Assembly: GCF_008763945.1 (NCBI RefSeq)
Contig: NZ_VTQH01000001.1
Coordinates: forward strand, 581,441-645,440
Origin: Microbacterium testaceum StLB037
GTDB lineage: Bacteria; Actinomycetota; Actinomycetes; Actinomycetales; Microbacteriaceae
Length of the DNA stretch: 64,000 nt
Reading direction: 5' to 3'
Shown: positions 38,222 through 48,117 of the stretch, one piece after another
Layout of the letters: every line of letters begins with the position of its first letter
How positions within the stretch are numbered: position 1 is the first letter of the stretch
The notes under the pieces: generated by a model
Told to the model about the DNA's origin: nothing
Database searches by the model: none
What the model saw: only the letters and a program-made list of their open reading frames with translations
Made by a program: the position numbers and the translations under genes

Positions 38222-38719
38222 TCAGACGGCGGATTCACGAGCCAGCAGGCTCTCTTTCACCCGCGTTCCCCACGCGAAGCCGCCCATCGTTCCGTCCCCG
38301 CGGAGGACGCGGTGGCAGGGGACGAAGAGCGCGACGGCGTTGCGCGCGCAGATGGACGCCGCCGCGCGCACGGCCGTCGGAGACCCGAGCGCCGTGGCGA
38401 AACCGGTATAGGTGAGGGGGATTCCCGGGGTGATGGCGCGCAGGGCCTCCCACCCGGCGAGCTGGAGGGGGGTCCCCCGCTGAGCGACGGCGACGGAGTC
38501 GATGGCCCCGATCTCGCCCGCGTAGTACGCGTGCACGGCGTCAGCCGCCGCCGTCCGCCCCGCCTGGATCTCGGCGGGGCGGCGGTCGGGCCGGAGCCGC
38601 GCGAGCACGGACGCGGGGTCGTCGGTCCACCCCGAGACGATCACCCGGTCGGACTCATCGGCGAGGATCGCGAAAGGGCCGTCGGGGGTGTCGATGAACT
38701 GCAGGGTGGCGGCGCTCAT
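38222..38719 (-). CDS. ogt: Methylated-DNA-protein cysteine methyltransferase
   Basis: A 165-residue suicide repair protein that takes methyl groups off O6-methylguanine. The acceptor cysteine is in [14 protein letters not shown], with the helix-turn-helix arginine finger upstream ([14 protein letters not shown], then [15 protein letters not shown]) and [16 protein letters not shown] at the end. The ATG overlaps the stop of the Ada-AlkA gene by four bases, so repair of O6-alkylguanine and of N-alkyl purines is made together. Confidence 0.95.
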   Translation of the reverse strand: MSAATLQFIDTPDGPFAILADESDRVIVSGWTDDPASVLARLRPDRRPAEIQAGRTAAADAVHAYYAGEIGAIDSVAVAQRGTPLQLAGWEALRAITPGIPLTYTGFATALGSPTAVRAAASICARNAVALFVPCHRVLRGDGTMGGFAWGTRVKESLLARESAV

Positions 38720-40317
38720 GCGGGATTCTCGCTCTCGGTTTCGGGTGTGGAGGTGAGCAGGACGTCGGCGCGCACGCTCGCACCTCGCCGACGAGTGGGC
38801 GACGCGGCGACCGCGGCGGCCGTCTCGGCGGGGGCCCGCCAGGCCTGGGTGACCGGGGCGGCGTACCAGTAGTGGGCCATGGCGTAGCTGCGCCACGGCG
38901 CGAGGCGCTCCGACCAGGCGGTGAAGCCCGCCGGATCGGAGGGAAGCCCCAGGGCCGCGGCGCCGGCGCGGGCGGCGACGTCTCCCGGAAGCAGGACGTC
39001 CGGGTCGCCGAGCACCCGCATGCGCACGTAATCGGCGGTCCACGGGCCGATCCCCCGCATGGCCAGGAGGCGCTCGCGCTGCTCTCGGCCGTCGTCGCCC
39101 GCACTCAGTTCGAGGCTGCCGTCGGCCAGGGCCCCGGCCGCCTCGACGATCGCCCGCATGCGCGCCGCCGGCCCGCGCAGGACCTCGAGTCCGCGCTCGG
39201 CGATCACCGCTGCCGAGGGGAAGAGCATGCGGGGCTCCGGACCGACCGCGGTCGGCTCGCCGAGCTCGGCGGTCAGTCGCCCCTGCATCGTGCGGGCCGA
39301 AGCCACGCTGATCTGCTGCCCGATCATGGCGCGCAGCAGCATCTCGCCGGCGTCGATCGCACCGGGGACGCGCACCCCGGGGATCGCCGCCACCGCCGGG
39401 GCGAGCTCGGGATGCCGCGCCAGGGCCTCGTCGATCGCGATCGGATCGGCGTCGAGGTCGAACAGGCGCCTCACGCGCGAGATGAGCGTGCCCAGGTCGG
39501 CCAGCGCGGTGAGCCGTGCGCGCAAGCGCAGGCGTCCGTCGTCGGCGAGGCGCACCTCGAACCACGCCGGTCCGCCGGCCAGACGCACCACGCGCGCGAA
39601 CGACCGGTCGTCGCCGTCTTCGACCCCGGGGATCGCGTGCGCCCGCATCCAACCGAAGAGGCCGGTGGTGTCGATCGGCCCGCGCACGGGCAGAGCGAGA
39701 TCGATCTCGCCCGCCGACGCCTCGACCCCCGAGTCGGGCGAGCGGCGTGCGCGCAGGTCGCGCGGCGGCATCCCGAACACCTCCCCGATCGTGTCGGTGA
39801 ACTGGCGGATGCTCGAGAACCCGGCCGAGAAGGCGACGTCGGCGGAGGACAGGTCGGTTCCCACGAGCAGCGCGCGAGCGGTGTGGGCGCGGTGCGCACG
39901 GGCGAGAGCGAGGGGGCCGGCGCCGAGTTCCGCGGTGAGCAGACGCGTGAGGTGACGCGACGAATACCCCAGGCGACGTGCCAGCCCGGGCACACCCTCG
40001 CGGTCGACGACGCCGTCGGCGATGAGACGCATCGCGCGCGCGGCGACGTCGGAGCGGACGTCCCACAGGGGGGAGCCGGGCGCCGCCTCGGGCAGGCACC
40101 GCTTGCACGCGCGATAGCCCGCTTCGTGCGCCGCGGCGGAGGTGGCGTAGAACGTGACGTTCTCTTCTTTGGGCGTGCGCGCGGGACAGCTCGGCCGGCA
40201 GTAGATGCGCGTGGACCGCACCGCCGTCACGAACTGCCCGTCGAAGCGGCGGTCGCGCGATTGGATGACGCGATAGCGCTCGGCGAAGCCCGGGAGCGGA
40301 GCGACGGTGGTGGTCAT
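38716..40317 (-). CDS. Ada-AlkA fusion: methyl sensor and 3-methyladenine DNA glycosylase
   Basis: A 533-residue multidomain protein. Residues about 8-90 form the Ada zinc domain (YCRPSCPAR and CKRCLPE give four cysteines, one of which takes methyl from phosphotriesters). About 95-190 is an AraC helix-turn-helix ([16 protein letters not shown], then [17 protein letters not shown]). About 200-500 is AlkA, with the helix-hairpin-helix [19 protein letters not shown] and the catalytic aspartate in [11 protein letters not shown]. It probably senses alkylation, activates its own operon with ogt, and excises alkylated bases. The start [11 protein letters not shown] at 40317 is preferred over an upstream extension to 40368. 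Confidence 0.93.
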   Translation of the reverse strand: MTTTVAPLPGFAERYRVIQSRDRRFDGQFVTAVRSTRIYCRPSCPARTPKEENVTFYATSAAAHEAGYRACKRCLPEAAPGSPLWDVRSDVAARAMRLIADGVVDREGVPGLARRLGYSSRHLTRLLTAELGAGPLALARAHRAHTARALLVGTDLSSADVAFSAGFSSIRQFTDTIGEVFGMPPRDLRARRSPDSGVEASAGEIDLALPVRGPIDTTGLFGWMRAHAIPGVEDGDDRSFARVVRLAGGPAWFEVRLADDGRLRLRARLTALADLGTLISRVRRLFDLDADPIAIDEALARHPELAPAVAAIPGVRVPGAIDAGEMLLRAMIGQQISVASARTMQGRLTAELGEPTAVGPEPRMLFPSAAVIAERGLEVLRGPAARMRAIVEAAGALADGSLELSAGDDGREQRERLLAMRGIGPWTADYVRMRVLGDPDVLLPGDVAARAGAAALGLPSDPAGFTAWSERLAPWRSYAMAHYWYAAPVTQAWRAPAETAAAVAASPTRRRGASVRADVLLTSTPETESENPA

Positions 40318-40404
40318 GGCATCCACCCTGCCATCGACCTCCGACATCGGCTGGCGGAAATCGGACACGGCCGTGACCCGTGCTGCGCCACCCTCGACGC
40401 CCTC

Positions 40405-40439
40405 GCGCCGGCCGAGACCCCGAAGGGCTCGGCCGGCGC
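40405..40439. terminator. Hairpin after the sugar operon
   Basis: A 12-bp perfect stem GCGCCGGCCGAG with its complement and an 11-base loop, just beyond the last gene of the LacI-controlled operon. It has no clear T-run. Confidence 0.55.
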
Positions 40440-40444
40440 GGGAC

Positions 40445-42448
40445 TCAGCCCTCCGCGACGGCGAACCCGCCTGCGGGCAGGACGACCGTCACCACTCCCG
40501 GGGTCGCGGTTGTCCGCAGCAGGGAGCCCTGGTCGTCGTAGACCCTCACCGTCGAGGGCACGCCCTCGGTGCCGATCGACGTGCGTTGCGGCGCGATCGC
40601 ACTCGAGTGCACCAGCTCGCTGCGGGCGTCTCCGCCCAGGACGAGTCGCGAGATCCACGGCCGCACGATCAGTCCGTCGAGGGTCAGCGCGCCGCTCTGC
40701 GCGGTCACCCGCACGTCGGAGCCCGACACCGGGGCGGTCAAGCTGGCGGGCAGCAGGGCCCCCGGCGTGGGCGAGATGCCCTGCGCCGGGCCGGTGACCG
40801 AGAGCACCCCGCCCCCGCGCCACGTGGACAGCGACTTCTCCCCCGGTTCCGTCAGAATCACCGGCTCGATCCACCGGCGCGTGTCCGACGGCCCGAGGTC
40901 CCAGCTCGCGCTCTGACGCGGCTGCAGGGTAAGGCCGTCACCCGACCAGCTCGACTCGCCCGTCCACGAGGACTCCGGCGTGAACACGGTTCCGTCGGTG
41001 CGCACGGCGTCCTCGGCCTCGACGTACGACAGGCCCACGCGGCTCTCAACCGAGGTCAGGGCCGTCGCCCGCTCCGCCACCGCGGGGTGGGCGTCGAGGG
41101 CGAGCGCGGTGAGCAGGCCGTGGATGGTCGACTCGGCGCCGCTGTTGCGGTTGACCGTGCCGTCGGGCTGGAGGCCGTCGAAGGTGACGCCGGTCGCGGG
41201 GTCGTACATCCGCGCTCCGGCGTGATTGGCCCCGAAGAACCAGGCGGCCTGCATCCCCGCGAGTTCCGCGAATGCGGCGGACCCGGTCGTGTCGGCGAGC
41301 GCGAGCAGCGACTGCACACGCGAGTCCGCCCCGTAGGCGATCTGCACGCGGTCGGTCGGGCTGGGATACCAGCCGTTGTCGGGCCCGCCGGCGGTGAGGA
41401 GCGTCGTCGTGAAGCCCGTGGCATCCGCGATCGCCGGCTTCACCAACGCTTCGTCGTCGAACAGGTCGCCGGCCTCGGCGAGCGCGGCGGGCATCTGCGA
41501 GCCCCACGCGTGCCACATCGCGGGCGACTGCGCCCACGGCAGGATGGCGCCGTACGGCCACTGGCGGGTGTTCCCGGATGCCATGGCCGCCACGCCCTCG
41601 GCGAGCTGACGCGCCGCGGTGGCGGAGGTGTCGTCACCGGCGCGCCCGGCCGCGGTGAGTCCGAGGACCGCTTCGGCCGTGGCATCCGCCCCGTCGACGA
41701 TCAGCCACGCGGGAACCTTCTTGCCGTCGGACTCGACGTACTGCCCGTACTTCGACAGCGCGTCGCGCTCGATGGCGCCGCGCGAGAGCGCGAGGCGGTC
41801 CTTGAGGAACGACGCGAACGCGGGGTCGTCGTCGGCGAATGCCGCGTACCCCTCGCCGAGGGCCCAGACCGTGCGGGCGGTCCAGTAGCTGGGTCCGGAA
41901 TCGGACGGATCGGGCAGCTCGACGGGCTCGGCCGAGGGGTTGAGCTCTCCGTCGGGCTGCATCCACAGCACGACGTTGCCCGCCGAGGGTCCCTCGGTCG
42001 TCTGGTGGTAGGCCACGGTGCGCAGCAGCTCGTACGCCTTCTGGCGGCTGTCGGCGTCGCCGGTCAGCTCCCAGTGCCGCGTGTAGACCACGGCCGCGCG
42101 GGTGTTGTCGTCGGCGTTGTACGCGCCCTGGCCCCAGTCGCCGGTCGCGGCATCGAGCGGACCGCCGCCCACGCGCTGGAACGTGCCGCCGTCGCGCGCG
42201 TCGGCATAGGTCCAGGGGGCGAGCAGGGTCGGCTCCTCGGTCTGCCGGTAGGTCGAGTGACCGGCCACATCGGCGGGCGGTGTCGCCTCGTCGAGCAGGA
42301 AGTCGAGGTGCTCGAGGTTCGTCAGGGCACCGGATGCCGTGGCGGCGGGCGCCGGAGCGGGGGCGGCCGCAGCGGCCGTGGTCAGCGGGACGGCGAGGGC
42401 GGCGGTGCCCAGGACGGCCGTCAGTCGCGCACTCCATCGTGCGTTCAT
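40445..42448 (-). CDS. Secreted protein, probable glycoside-active enzyme of unassigned family
   Basis: A 667-residue protein with a Sec signal peptide (positive [10 protein letters not shown], hydrophobic core, AAA-A-AP cleavage area near 30). The body (about 40-470) is helical with regularly spaced aromatic motifs, such as [56 protein letters not shown] and [19 protein letters not shown], as in (alpha/alpha)6-barrel glycosidases. The C-terminal 200 residues look like a beta-sandwich binding module. It is last in the operon after GH130, suggesting action on an extracellular mannan-type or related oligosaccharide. I cannot name the family. Confidence 0.75.
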   Translation of the reverse strand: MNARWSARLTAVLGTAALAVPLTTAAAAAPAPAPAATASGALTNLEHLDFLLDEATPPADVAGHSTYRQTEEPTLLAPWTYADARDGGTFQRVGGGPLDAATGDWGQGAYNADDNTRAAVVYTRHWELTGDADSRQKAYELLRTVAYHQTTEGPSAGNVVLWMQPDGELNPSAEPVELPDPSDSGPSYWTARTVWALGEGYAAFADDDPAFASFLKDRLALSRGAIERDALSKYGQYVESDGKKVPAWLIVDGADATAEAVLGLTAAGRAGDDTSATAARQLAEGVAAMASGNTRQWPYGAILPWAQSPAMWHAWGSQMPAALAEAGDLFDDEALVKPAIADATGFTTTLLTAGGPDNGWYPSPTDRVQIAYGADSRVQSLLALADTTGSAAFAELAGMQAAWFFGANHAGARMYDPATGVTFDGLQPDGTVNRNSGAESTIHGLLTALALDAHPAVAERATALTSVESRVGLSYVEAEDAVRTDGTVFTPESSWTGESSWSGDGLTLQPRQSASWDLGPSDTRRWIEPVILTEPGEKSLSTWRGGGVLSVTGPAQGISPTPGALLPASLTAPVSGSDVRVTAQSGALTLDGLIVRPWISRLVLGGDARSELVHSSAIAPQRTSIGTEGVPSTVRVYDDQGSLLRTTATPGVVTVVLPAGGFAVAEG

Positions 42449-42539
42449 GGGAGGGGGATCCTTTCGATGGGTCGGGTGCGCGGCCCCGGCCGACGCGGCC
42501 CCGGCGAAGGGACCCGCGCCGACCGGAGCCGCGCCGTAC

Positions 42540-43613
42540 TCAGTCGGTGCGCTCGAGAAGGGCGACGCCGATCTTCGAGTCGGCCATGCCGTAGAACACG
42601 AAGTGACGGCCGTCGATCTCCTCGATCGCGGTCGGGAACACGACGTTGGGCACGATGCCGCTGCGCTCGTCGTCGGTCTCGGGAGCCAGCAGCGGCTCGG
42701 GCGTGCGCGCGATCACGCGGCTGGGGTCAGCGGCATCCAGGATCAAGGCCCCGGCGGCGTAGTTGACCTTCTGCTGCTGCGAGAACGCGCTGTCGATCAC
42801 GCCGGTCACCCCGTGGTGCAGAACGAGCCACCCCTCGGGGATGCGCAGCGGCGGCGGACCGCCACCGATCTTGACCTCTTCGAAGGGGTACTGCGGCCCC
42901 GCGACGAAGCGATGCTGCTCCCACAGGGCGAGCGTCGAGAGGTCGTCGCGGACCGCGGCGAGGGGAACGTAGCTGATCCAGATCGACTGCCGCTGATCCT
43001 CGACGCCCGCGGGCACGCGCACGCCCTGACCGGGCTTCGTCTCGCCGAGATCCCACATCGGACGGTGCAGCACCGCGAGCGACTCGGTGCCGTCGGGCGC
43101 CGTGACGGGCTCGGGGAAGAACACCGTGTCCTTGTTGTGGAACAGGTTGAGGTCCATGTCGAGGTCGTCCTGGTAGCGGAACATCGCGGGCCCCAGGCGC
43201 TTCCACTCGCGCAGGTCCTCCGAGACGGCGACGGCCGTGCGGGGTCCGAGCGGGCCGTACGCGACGTACGTCATCACGTGCAGGCCCAACGCCTCGATCC
43301 ACGTGGTGCGGGGGTCTTCGGTGCCGGCGTTGCCGACTCCGCGCTCCCACCCGCGATCGGGCTGCAGCACGACGCCCTCGCGCTCGACCGAGACCGGCAC
43401 GCCGTCCTCGATCACGACGCGGGCGATGCCCACGCGCGAGACGTTGCCCTCCGCGACCAGGCGGGGCAACAGGTACAGCTGTCCGTCGGGGCCGCGACCG
43501 GATGCCGGGTTGAGCACGCCCTCGGCCTCGTCGGCGTTGCCGGGCTCAGGGGTCATCACCACCCCGACGCGCGTGAGGCGGTAGGGGACGGGGGATTCGG
43601 GGGTCATTGTCAT
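42540..43613 (-). CDS. GH130-family phosphorylase or mannosidase
   Basis: A 357-residue cytoplasmic five-blade beta-propeller enzyme. The key acid lies in GTEDPRTTWIEALGLHVMTYVAYGPLGPR, with repeated strand pairs such as LFHNKDTVFFPEP and GGGPPPLRIPEGWLVLHHGV. GH130 members phosphorolyse or hydrolyse beta-mannosides (beta-1,4-mannosylglucose, beta-1,4- and beta-1,2-mannobiose). Phosphate-binding residues could not be assigned by eye, so phosphorylase versus hydrolase is open. The ATG at 43613 overlaps the permease stop (ATGA) with GGAG seven bases upstream; ATG at 43607 is an alternative. Confidence 0.85.
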   Translation of the reverse strand: MTMTPESPVPYRLTRVGVVMTPEPGNADEAEGVLNPASGRGPDGQLYLLPRLVAEGNVSRVGIARVVIEDGVPVSVEREGVVLQPDRGWERGVGNAGTEDPRTTWIEALGLHVMTYVAYGPLGPRTAVAVSEDLREWKRLGPAMFRYQDDLDMDLNLFHNKDTVFFPEPVTAPDGTESLAVLHRPMWDLGETKPGQGVRVPAGVEDQRQSIWISYVPLAAVRDDLSTLALWEQHRFVAGPQYPFEEVKIGGGPPPLRIPEGWLVLHHGVTGVIDSAFSQQQKVNYAAGALILDAADPSRVIARTPEPLLAPETDDERSGIVPNVVFPTAIEEIDGRHFVFYGMADSKIGVALLERTD

Positions 43614-44437
43614 CCTTTCACTCCGGATCCGAGGTCGTTCGAGGTGAAGTAGCGCTGGAAGATCAGGAACAGCGCCACCGCGGGAGCGGCGAGCACGACG
43701 GCGCCGGCCATCATGGCGCCGAAGGGATTGGTGGTGGATGCCGCGATGTTGGAGATGAAGTTGGCCAGGGACACCGCCAGGGGCTGCATCGTGGCGTCCT
43801 TCGTGATGAGGAACGGCCAGAGGAATTCGTTCCACGGACCGATGAAGGTCAGGAGCACCGCCGTCAGAAGAGCCGGGCGCACCAGCGGCAACGCGACGCT
43901 CCACAGCAGCCGGAACTCGTTCGCCCCGTCGATGCGGGCGGCGTCGAAGAGCTCCTTGGGCAGTTGCAGGAAGTACTGGCGGAAGATGACCACGGCCGTG
44001 GAGTTGATGAAGAACGGCAGGATCATGCCCAGGTAGCTGTCGCTCAGGCCGTAGTCGCGAGCGATCATGACGTAGAGCGGGATCATCAGCAGCTGGAACG
44101 GGATCACCTGTACCAGCAGCACGAGCGCGAAGGTCGCGGAGCGCCCCCGCCAGGTCAGCACCGCGAGCGCGTACCCGGCGAGCACGCCGAACACGATCGT
44201 GCCGAGGATCACGCCCCCGGTGAAGATCCCCGAATTCGCCAGTCCCTGCAGCAGGTTGATGCGCCCGTCGATCGCGGTGTAGTTCTCCACCGTCAGGTTC
44301 GACGGGTTCGGGAAAGCTCCCGCAATCGAGGTGTCGGGATTCGTCTGCAAGGATCCCGCGATCATGTAATAGAAGGGGAACAGGAAGGCGAGCGCGCCGA
44401 CGGTCAGGACGCCGTACGTGACGATCTTGCTTCTCAT
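43610..44437 (-). CDS. Sugar ABC transporter permease, MalG type
   Basis: A 275-residue permease with six helices. The EAA loop reads ELFDAARIDGANEFRLLWSV ahead of PLVRPALL and contacts an ATPase in the cytoplasm. It pairs with the MalF-type permease just upstream, whose stop overlaps this start by four bases. It belongs to the CUT1 group that imports oligosaccharides. No ATPase gene is in the operon, so a shared MsiK-type ATPase encoded elsewhere is expected. Confidence 0.93.
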   Translation of the reverse strand: MRSKIVTYGVLTVGALAFLFPFYYMIAGSLQTNPDTSIAGAFPNPSNLTVENYTAIDGRINLLQGLANSGIFTGGVILGTIVFGVLAGYALAVLTWRGRSATFALVLLVQVIPFQLLMIPLYVMIARDYGLSDSYLGMILPFFINSTAVVIFRQYFLQLPKELFDAARIDGANEFRLLWSVALPLVRPALLTAVLLTFIGPWNEFLWPFLITKDATMQPLAVSLANFISNIAASTTNPFGAMMAGAVVLAAPAVALFLIFQRYFTSNDLGSGVKG

Positions 44438-45408
44438 GATTCCTCCCTTCCGACGAACCGGCGCTGCAGCAGCGCGATGACGAGTACGAAGATGATGAGC
44501 ACCACGCCGATGGCCGCGGCCACGTCGGGGTTCTGCTGCTCGATGCCCTTCTGGTAGATCAGGAGCACGGGCGACGTGGACGCGCCGTTGGGTCCGCCGC
44601 CGCTCGTGAGCAGGTAGGGCTCGGTGAAGAGGTTCGCGCCCGTGATCGTCGACAGCAGCACCACGAGGAAGGTCGCCGGTCGCACCCCGGGCACGGTGAC
44701 CGCGAAGAACTGGCGGATGCGCCCGCCCCCGTCGACCGCGACCGACTCGTACAGCTCGCGCTGCACGTTCTGCAGGGCCGCGAGGTACAGCAGGATGTAG
44801 AACCCCAGCCCCTTCCACGTGACGAACAGCGCGATCGTGGGCATCGCCAGCGCGGAGTTGACCAGCCACGACGGGTTCGGCGCGAGAGGCCCGAGCACGT
44901 TGTTGACCAGGCCCGTGTTCGAGAACAGGAACAGCCACACGGCGACGACGGCGACGGATGCCGTGACGTAGGGCACGTAGAAGGCGACGCGGAAGAACGT
45001 GCGCGCGCGCACCACCCTGTCGAGCGCCGTCGCGAGCAGGATCGACAGCACCACGGTCAGCGGCACGTTGATCAGGAGGAAGACACCGACGTTGCCGAAG
45101 GCCCGCCAGACAGCGGGATCGGTGAGGGCGGTGACGTAGTTGTCGAGCCCGACGAAGGGCCGGTCGACCTGCGCGCCCGGGGCGGTGAAGAAGTAGTCGT
45201 GGAACGACATCCACACCGCGAAGATGATCGGGTACGCGAAGACGACCCCGATGAAGATCAGGTACGGGGCGGAGAACAGGATGCCGAGTGGCTGCGCTCC
45301 GAACGGGCGGCGCCGCGTCTTCGTGGTGTTCTCCGCGCCGCCCCGACGGCCCGACCGCCCGGGGTCGCCCCCGGTGCGGCCGGCCGTGCCGGCGACGGAC
45401 GTGGTCAT
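44434..45408 (-). CDS. Sugar ABC transporter permease, MalF type
   Basis: A 324-residue permease with a charged cytoplasmic N-terminus (about 1-45, Gly/Arg-rich) and six helices. The EAA-like loop is ELYESVAVDGGGRIRQFFAV before VPGVRPATFL. The start at MTTSVAGTAG (45408) lies one base after the stop of the binding-protein gene. With the MalG-type partner it forms the membrane channel of a CUT1 importer. Confidence 0.92.
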   Translation of the reverse strand: MTTSVAGTAGRTGGDPGRSGRRGGAENTTKTRRRPFGAQPLGILFSAPYLIFIGVVFAYPIIFAVWMSFHDYFFTAPGAQVDRPFVGLDNYVTALTDPAVWRAFGNVGVFLLINVPLTVVLSILLATALDRVVRARTFFRVAFYVPYVTASVAVVAVWLFLFSNTGLVNNVLGPLAPNPSWLVNSALAMPTIALFVTWKGLGFYILLYLAALQNVQRELYESVAVDGGGRIRQFFAVTVPGVRPATFLVVLLSTITGANLFTEPYLLTSGGGPNGASTSPVLLIYQKGIEQQNPDVAAAIGVVLIIFVLVIALLQRRFVGREES

Positions 45409-45409
45409 G

Positions 45410-46693
45410 TCACTTCCCCGCCGCGAGCTGGTCGATCTGGGTCTTGGCATCCGTCAAGAAGGTCTTGACGTCGCCCTCGCCGAAGATGACGGCCTTGGAG
45501 TAGCCGTCGCGGAAGGCCTGCCAGATCTCCACGGAGTTCTGCACGTTCGGCACCTCGACGGTGCGAGCGGCCTGGTCCCCGAACTGCTGGTACGAGGGGT
45601 TGGCCGAGAAGTAGTCGGCGTAGGTCGTGGTGAGGTCGGTGCGCAGCGGCATCTGGCCGGTCTCTTCGAGCCAGGTACCGTCCTGCTCCTCGCTGGTGGC
45701 GAATTTCAGCACCTCCCACGCGGTGGCCTTGTTCTCGCACGCGGTGAACAGGCCGACGTTCTTCGCGTCGCTGAAGGTCCACGTGTCGCTGGCGGCGGTG
45801 CCGTTCTCGGTCGGCACGGGCACCGAGCCCCAGTTCACCTTGTCCTTGTAGACCGAGATGGCCCAGGGCCCGACGATCGCCATGGCGGCTTGACCGTCGG
45901 CGAACGCGTCGCCCTGGTACTGCTCGTTGCCGGCCAGCTGGTCGCTGTAGATCGTGCGCCAGAAGTCGGCGACCGCTTCGCCGTTCGCGTCGTCGAAGGT
46001 CGCCTGGCCGTCCTCGACCAGCTGCTTTCCGCCCGTCTGCGCGGCGTAGAGCGGGTAGAAGTCGAACCACGACTGGAAGAACTCGCTCGTGGGCGCCGGG
46101 TTGATCGCGTACGGCGCGACTCCTGCCGACTTCAGCGTCTGCGCGGTCTGGAGGAAGTCGGCGTACGTCGACAGCTTCGGGTTCTCGGCGTCGAGCCCGG
46201 CCTGGGCGAAAAGGTCCTTGTTGTAGAAGATCATGACCGGGTTGCTCTTCCACGGCAGCTGGTAGAAGCCGCCGTCTTCGGAGCGATACTGGTCGGCGAG
46301 GTCGCCGCTACGGTCGGTGATGTACTGCTCGCCGTCGGGGAAGTCCGACAGGTTGACCAGGCCGCCCTGCTTCTGGAAGCCGGGGACGGCCGCGGGCGAG
46401 GTGTTGAAGATGAGGCACGGGGCGTTGCCGGCGGTGATCGCCGCGCCGATGACCTCTTCGCTCGACGACCCGGCGGGGATCTCCTGCGCGGTGATCTGCT
46501 GGTCGGGGTTGGCGTCGTTCCACGCCTTGACCATCTGCTCGCCCCACGCGATCTCGGCGTCGTTGTTGGAGTACCAGATGGTGATGGGGCCCTTGGCATC
46601 CATGCCCGAGCTGGCTCCTCCCCCGCCGCTGCAGGCGGACAGTGCCAGGACGCCGGTGGCGGCGAGGGCTGTGGTCAGAATGCGTCGTCGCAT
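45410..46693 (-). CDS. Sugar-binding lipoprotein of the ABC importer
   Basis: A 427-residue extracellular solute-binding protein (family 1). The N-terminus MRRRILTTALAATGVLALSAC is a lipoprotein signal with cysteine at position 21, tethering it to the membrane. PITIWYSNNDAEIAWGEQMV begins the first lobe, and EVLKFATSEEQDGTWLEETG is the typical late segment. It captures an oligosaccharide for the two permeases. AAGGAGG precedes the ATG. The GH130 neighbour suggests a manno-oligosaccharide. Confidence 0.93.
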   Translation of the reverse strand: MRRRILTTALAATGVLALSACSGGGGASSGMDAKGPITIWYSNNDAEIAWGEQMVKAWNDANPDQQITAQEIPAGSSSEEVIGAAITAGNAPCLIFNTSPAAVPGFQKQGGLVNLSDFPDGEQYITDRSGDLADQYRSEDGGFYQLPWKSNPVMIFYNKDLFAQAGLDAENPKLSTYADFLQTAQTLKSAGVAPYAINPAPTSEFFQSWFDFYPLYAAQTGGKQLVEDGQATFDDANGEAVADFWRTIYSDQLAGNEQYQGDAFADGQAAMAIVGPWAISVYKDKVNWGSVPVPTENGTAASDTWTFSDAKNVGLFTACENKATAWEVLKFATSEEQDGTWLEETGQMPLRTDLTTTYADYFSANPSYQQFGDQAARTVEVPNVQNSVEIWQAFRDGYSKAVIFGEGDVKTFLTDAKTQIDQLAAGK

Positions 46694-46731
46694 GTCTTCC
46701 TCCTTGTGTGTGCGGGATCCCCCGCGGTGCG

Positions 46732-47757
46732 TCAGACGGTCGGCGGCGCCCCGGTCGAGGCGCGGACGATGAGTCGGGGATCGGGGAGCTGCCGGGATTC
46801 CGGCGCCGCTCCCGCGATGGCGGCCAGCAGAGCGCGTGCCGCGGCGGCTCCCCACCCGCGGGCGTCGGTCGCGACGCTGGTCAGCGCGGGGTAGAGGTGA
46901 CGGCCGATCTCGGCGTCGTCGAATCCCGTGATCGACAGGTCGCGGGGCACGACGAGGCCGCGGCGCTGCGCGCGACCGAGGCCGGCGATCGCCATGTTGT
47001 CGTTCGAGTAGACGATCGCGGTCGGGGGCGTGTCGGCGTCGAGCAGCGCGTCCGTGGCCCGGGCGCCGTCGGCGGCGCTGAAGTCGGTCGCGACGACACG
47101 GGACCGGATGCCACGGGCCTCGGCCGCCGCCTCGAAGGCCGCCGTACGGCTGCGGCCGTGGAGCATCGCGGTCGGGCCCGCCACGTGGGCGATGTCGGTG
47201 TGACCGAGGTCGGCGAGGTGGTCGACCGCGAGGCGGATACCGGCGCCGTCGTCCACCGCGACCGAGGTGAAGGGGCTGTCGACATCGGGGACGCCGAGAG
47301 TCACGGCGGCGATGCCGAGTTCGGCGACGAGGGCGACGCGCGGGTCGCCCGCGCGCAGGTCGGAGAGGATGACGCCGTCGACACGGCGGTCGGCGACGAG
47401 CCCGCGATAGGTCTCGTCCTCGTGGCGCCCGGGGGTGGCCGCGGCCAGCACGAGCACCTGGCCCGACATCGAGAACTCGTCTTCGACCCCGGCGATGAAC
47501 GAGGGGAAGAAGGGGTCGGCGGCGATGACGTCGGGACTGCGGCCGATGACGAGTCCGCACGCGAAGGCGCGGCCGACGCTCAGCGACCGCGCCCGCAGGC
47601 TCGGGCTGAAACCCATGTCGGCGGCGACCGAGAGGATGCGCTCGCGCGTATCGGGGGCGACGCCGGCGCGACCGTTCAGCGCGAACGACACGAGGCCCTT
47701 GCTCACGCCGGCGCGCCGCGCGACGTCGGCGATGGTGGGTCGCGTGTCGTTCGTCAT
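46732..47757 (-). CDS. LacI-family repressor of the sugar operon
   Basis: A 341-residue regulator. An N-terminal LacI helix-turn-helix (TIADVARRAGVSKGLVSFALNG with hinge helix DTRERILSVAADMGF) is followed by a periplasmic-binding-protein-like effector domain with VDGVILSDLRAG and LSITGFDDAEIGRHLYPALTSV. It is the first gene of the operon, 38 bp before the binding protein, and two identical LacI-type operators lie just upstream, so it represses itself and the transport and GH130 genes until the sugar is present. Confidence 0.93.
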   Translation of the reverse strand: MTNDTRPTIADVARRAGVSKGLVSFALNGRAGVAPDTRERILSVAADMGFSPSLRARSLSVGRAFACGLVIGRSPDVIAADPFFPSFIAGVEDEFSMSGQVLVLAAATPGRHEDETYRGLVADRRVDGVILSDLRAGDPRVALVAELGIAAVTLGVPDVDSPFTSVAVDDGAGIRLAVDHLADLGHTDIAHVAGPTAMLHGRSRTAAFEAAAEARGIRSRVVATDFSAADGARATDALLDADTPPTAIVYSNDNMAIAGLGRAQRRGLVVPRDLSITGFDDAEIGRHLYPALTSVATDARGWGAAAARALLAAIAGAAPESRQLPDPRLIVRASTGAPPTV

Positions 47758-47792
47758 CCGTCACTCCGTCGTGTCGCGGGCACCGGGCCGTT

Positions 47793-47806
47793 CTAAACCG
47801 GTTCAG
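47793..47806. promoter_or_regulatory. LacI operator 1
   Basis: CTAAACCGGTTCAG, a 14-bp near-palindrome around the CCGG centre typical of LacI-family sites, 36 bases upstream of the repressor ATG. Confidence 0.82.
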
Positions 47807-47816
47807 TGCCTCGACT

Positions 47817-47830
47817 CTAAACCGGTTCAG
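47817..47830. promoter_or_regulatory. LacI operator 2
   Basis: Identical CTAAACCGGTTCAG, centred 24 bases from operator 1. Two equal sites on slightly more than two helical turns would let two dimers bind side by side over the promoter. Confidence 0.82.
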
Positions 47831-47922
47831 AAGACGTGGTCAAGGGCTTGCAGGAACCGCCCAGACTGCGCTGGAGTAGGGACCTCTGTGCTCGCGCGTC
47901 CGGGCGGGGCGCGTCCCGGGCT

Positions 47923-48027
47923 TCATTCCCGCGGACCTGTCTCCCGCAGGATCACGACCCCGGCCCACACGACGAGGGCCAGGACGATCACGAGGAACCC
48001 GAGGAAGACGGGCACGAGCGGCAACAC
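47923..48027 (-). CDS. Possible small single-helix membrane protein
   Basis: From a GTG at 48027 a 34-residue frame reads VLPLVPVFLGFLVIVLALVV and a short polar tail ending RETGPRE. It is a clear membrane segment, and similar tiny proteins are common in actinobacteria. The frame stays open further upstream without an ATG, and no ribosome site is clear, so start and reality are uncertain. Confidence 0.35.
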   Translation of the reverse strand: MLPLVPVFLGFLVIVLALVVWAGVVILRETGPRE

Positions 48028-48103
48028 GTGCGCGCCCTGTTGGAGGCGCTGCGCGGGGTGTGATGGGCGTCTCGCAACCCCCGCCCGATGTCGGTGGTCC
48101 TGA

Positions 48104-48109
48104 GTACCG
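48104..48109 (+). promoter_or_regulatory. -10 box TACCGT near a leaderless start
   Basis: TACCGT ends eight bases before the ATG at 48118, with no ribosome site between them. Confidence 0.35.
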
Positions 48110-48117
48110 TGGGCTCC

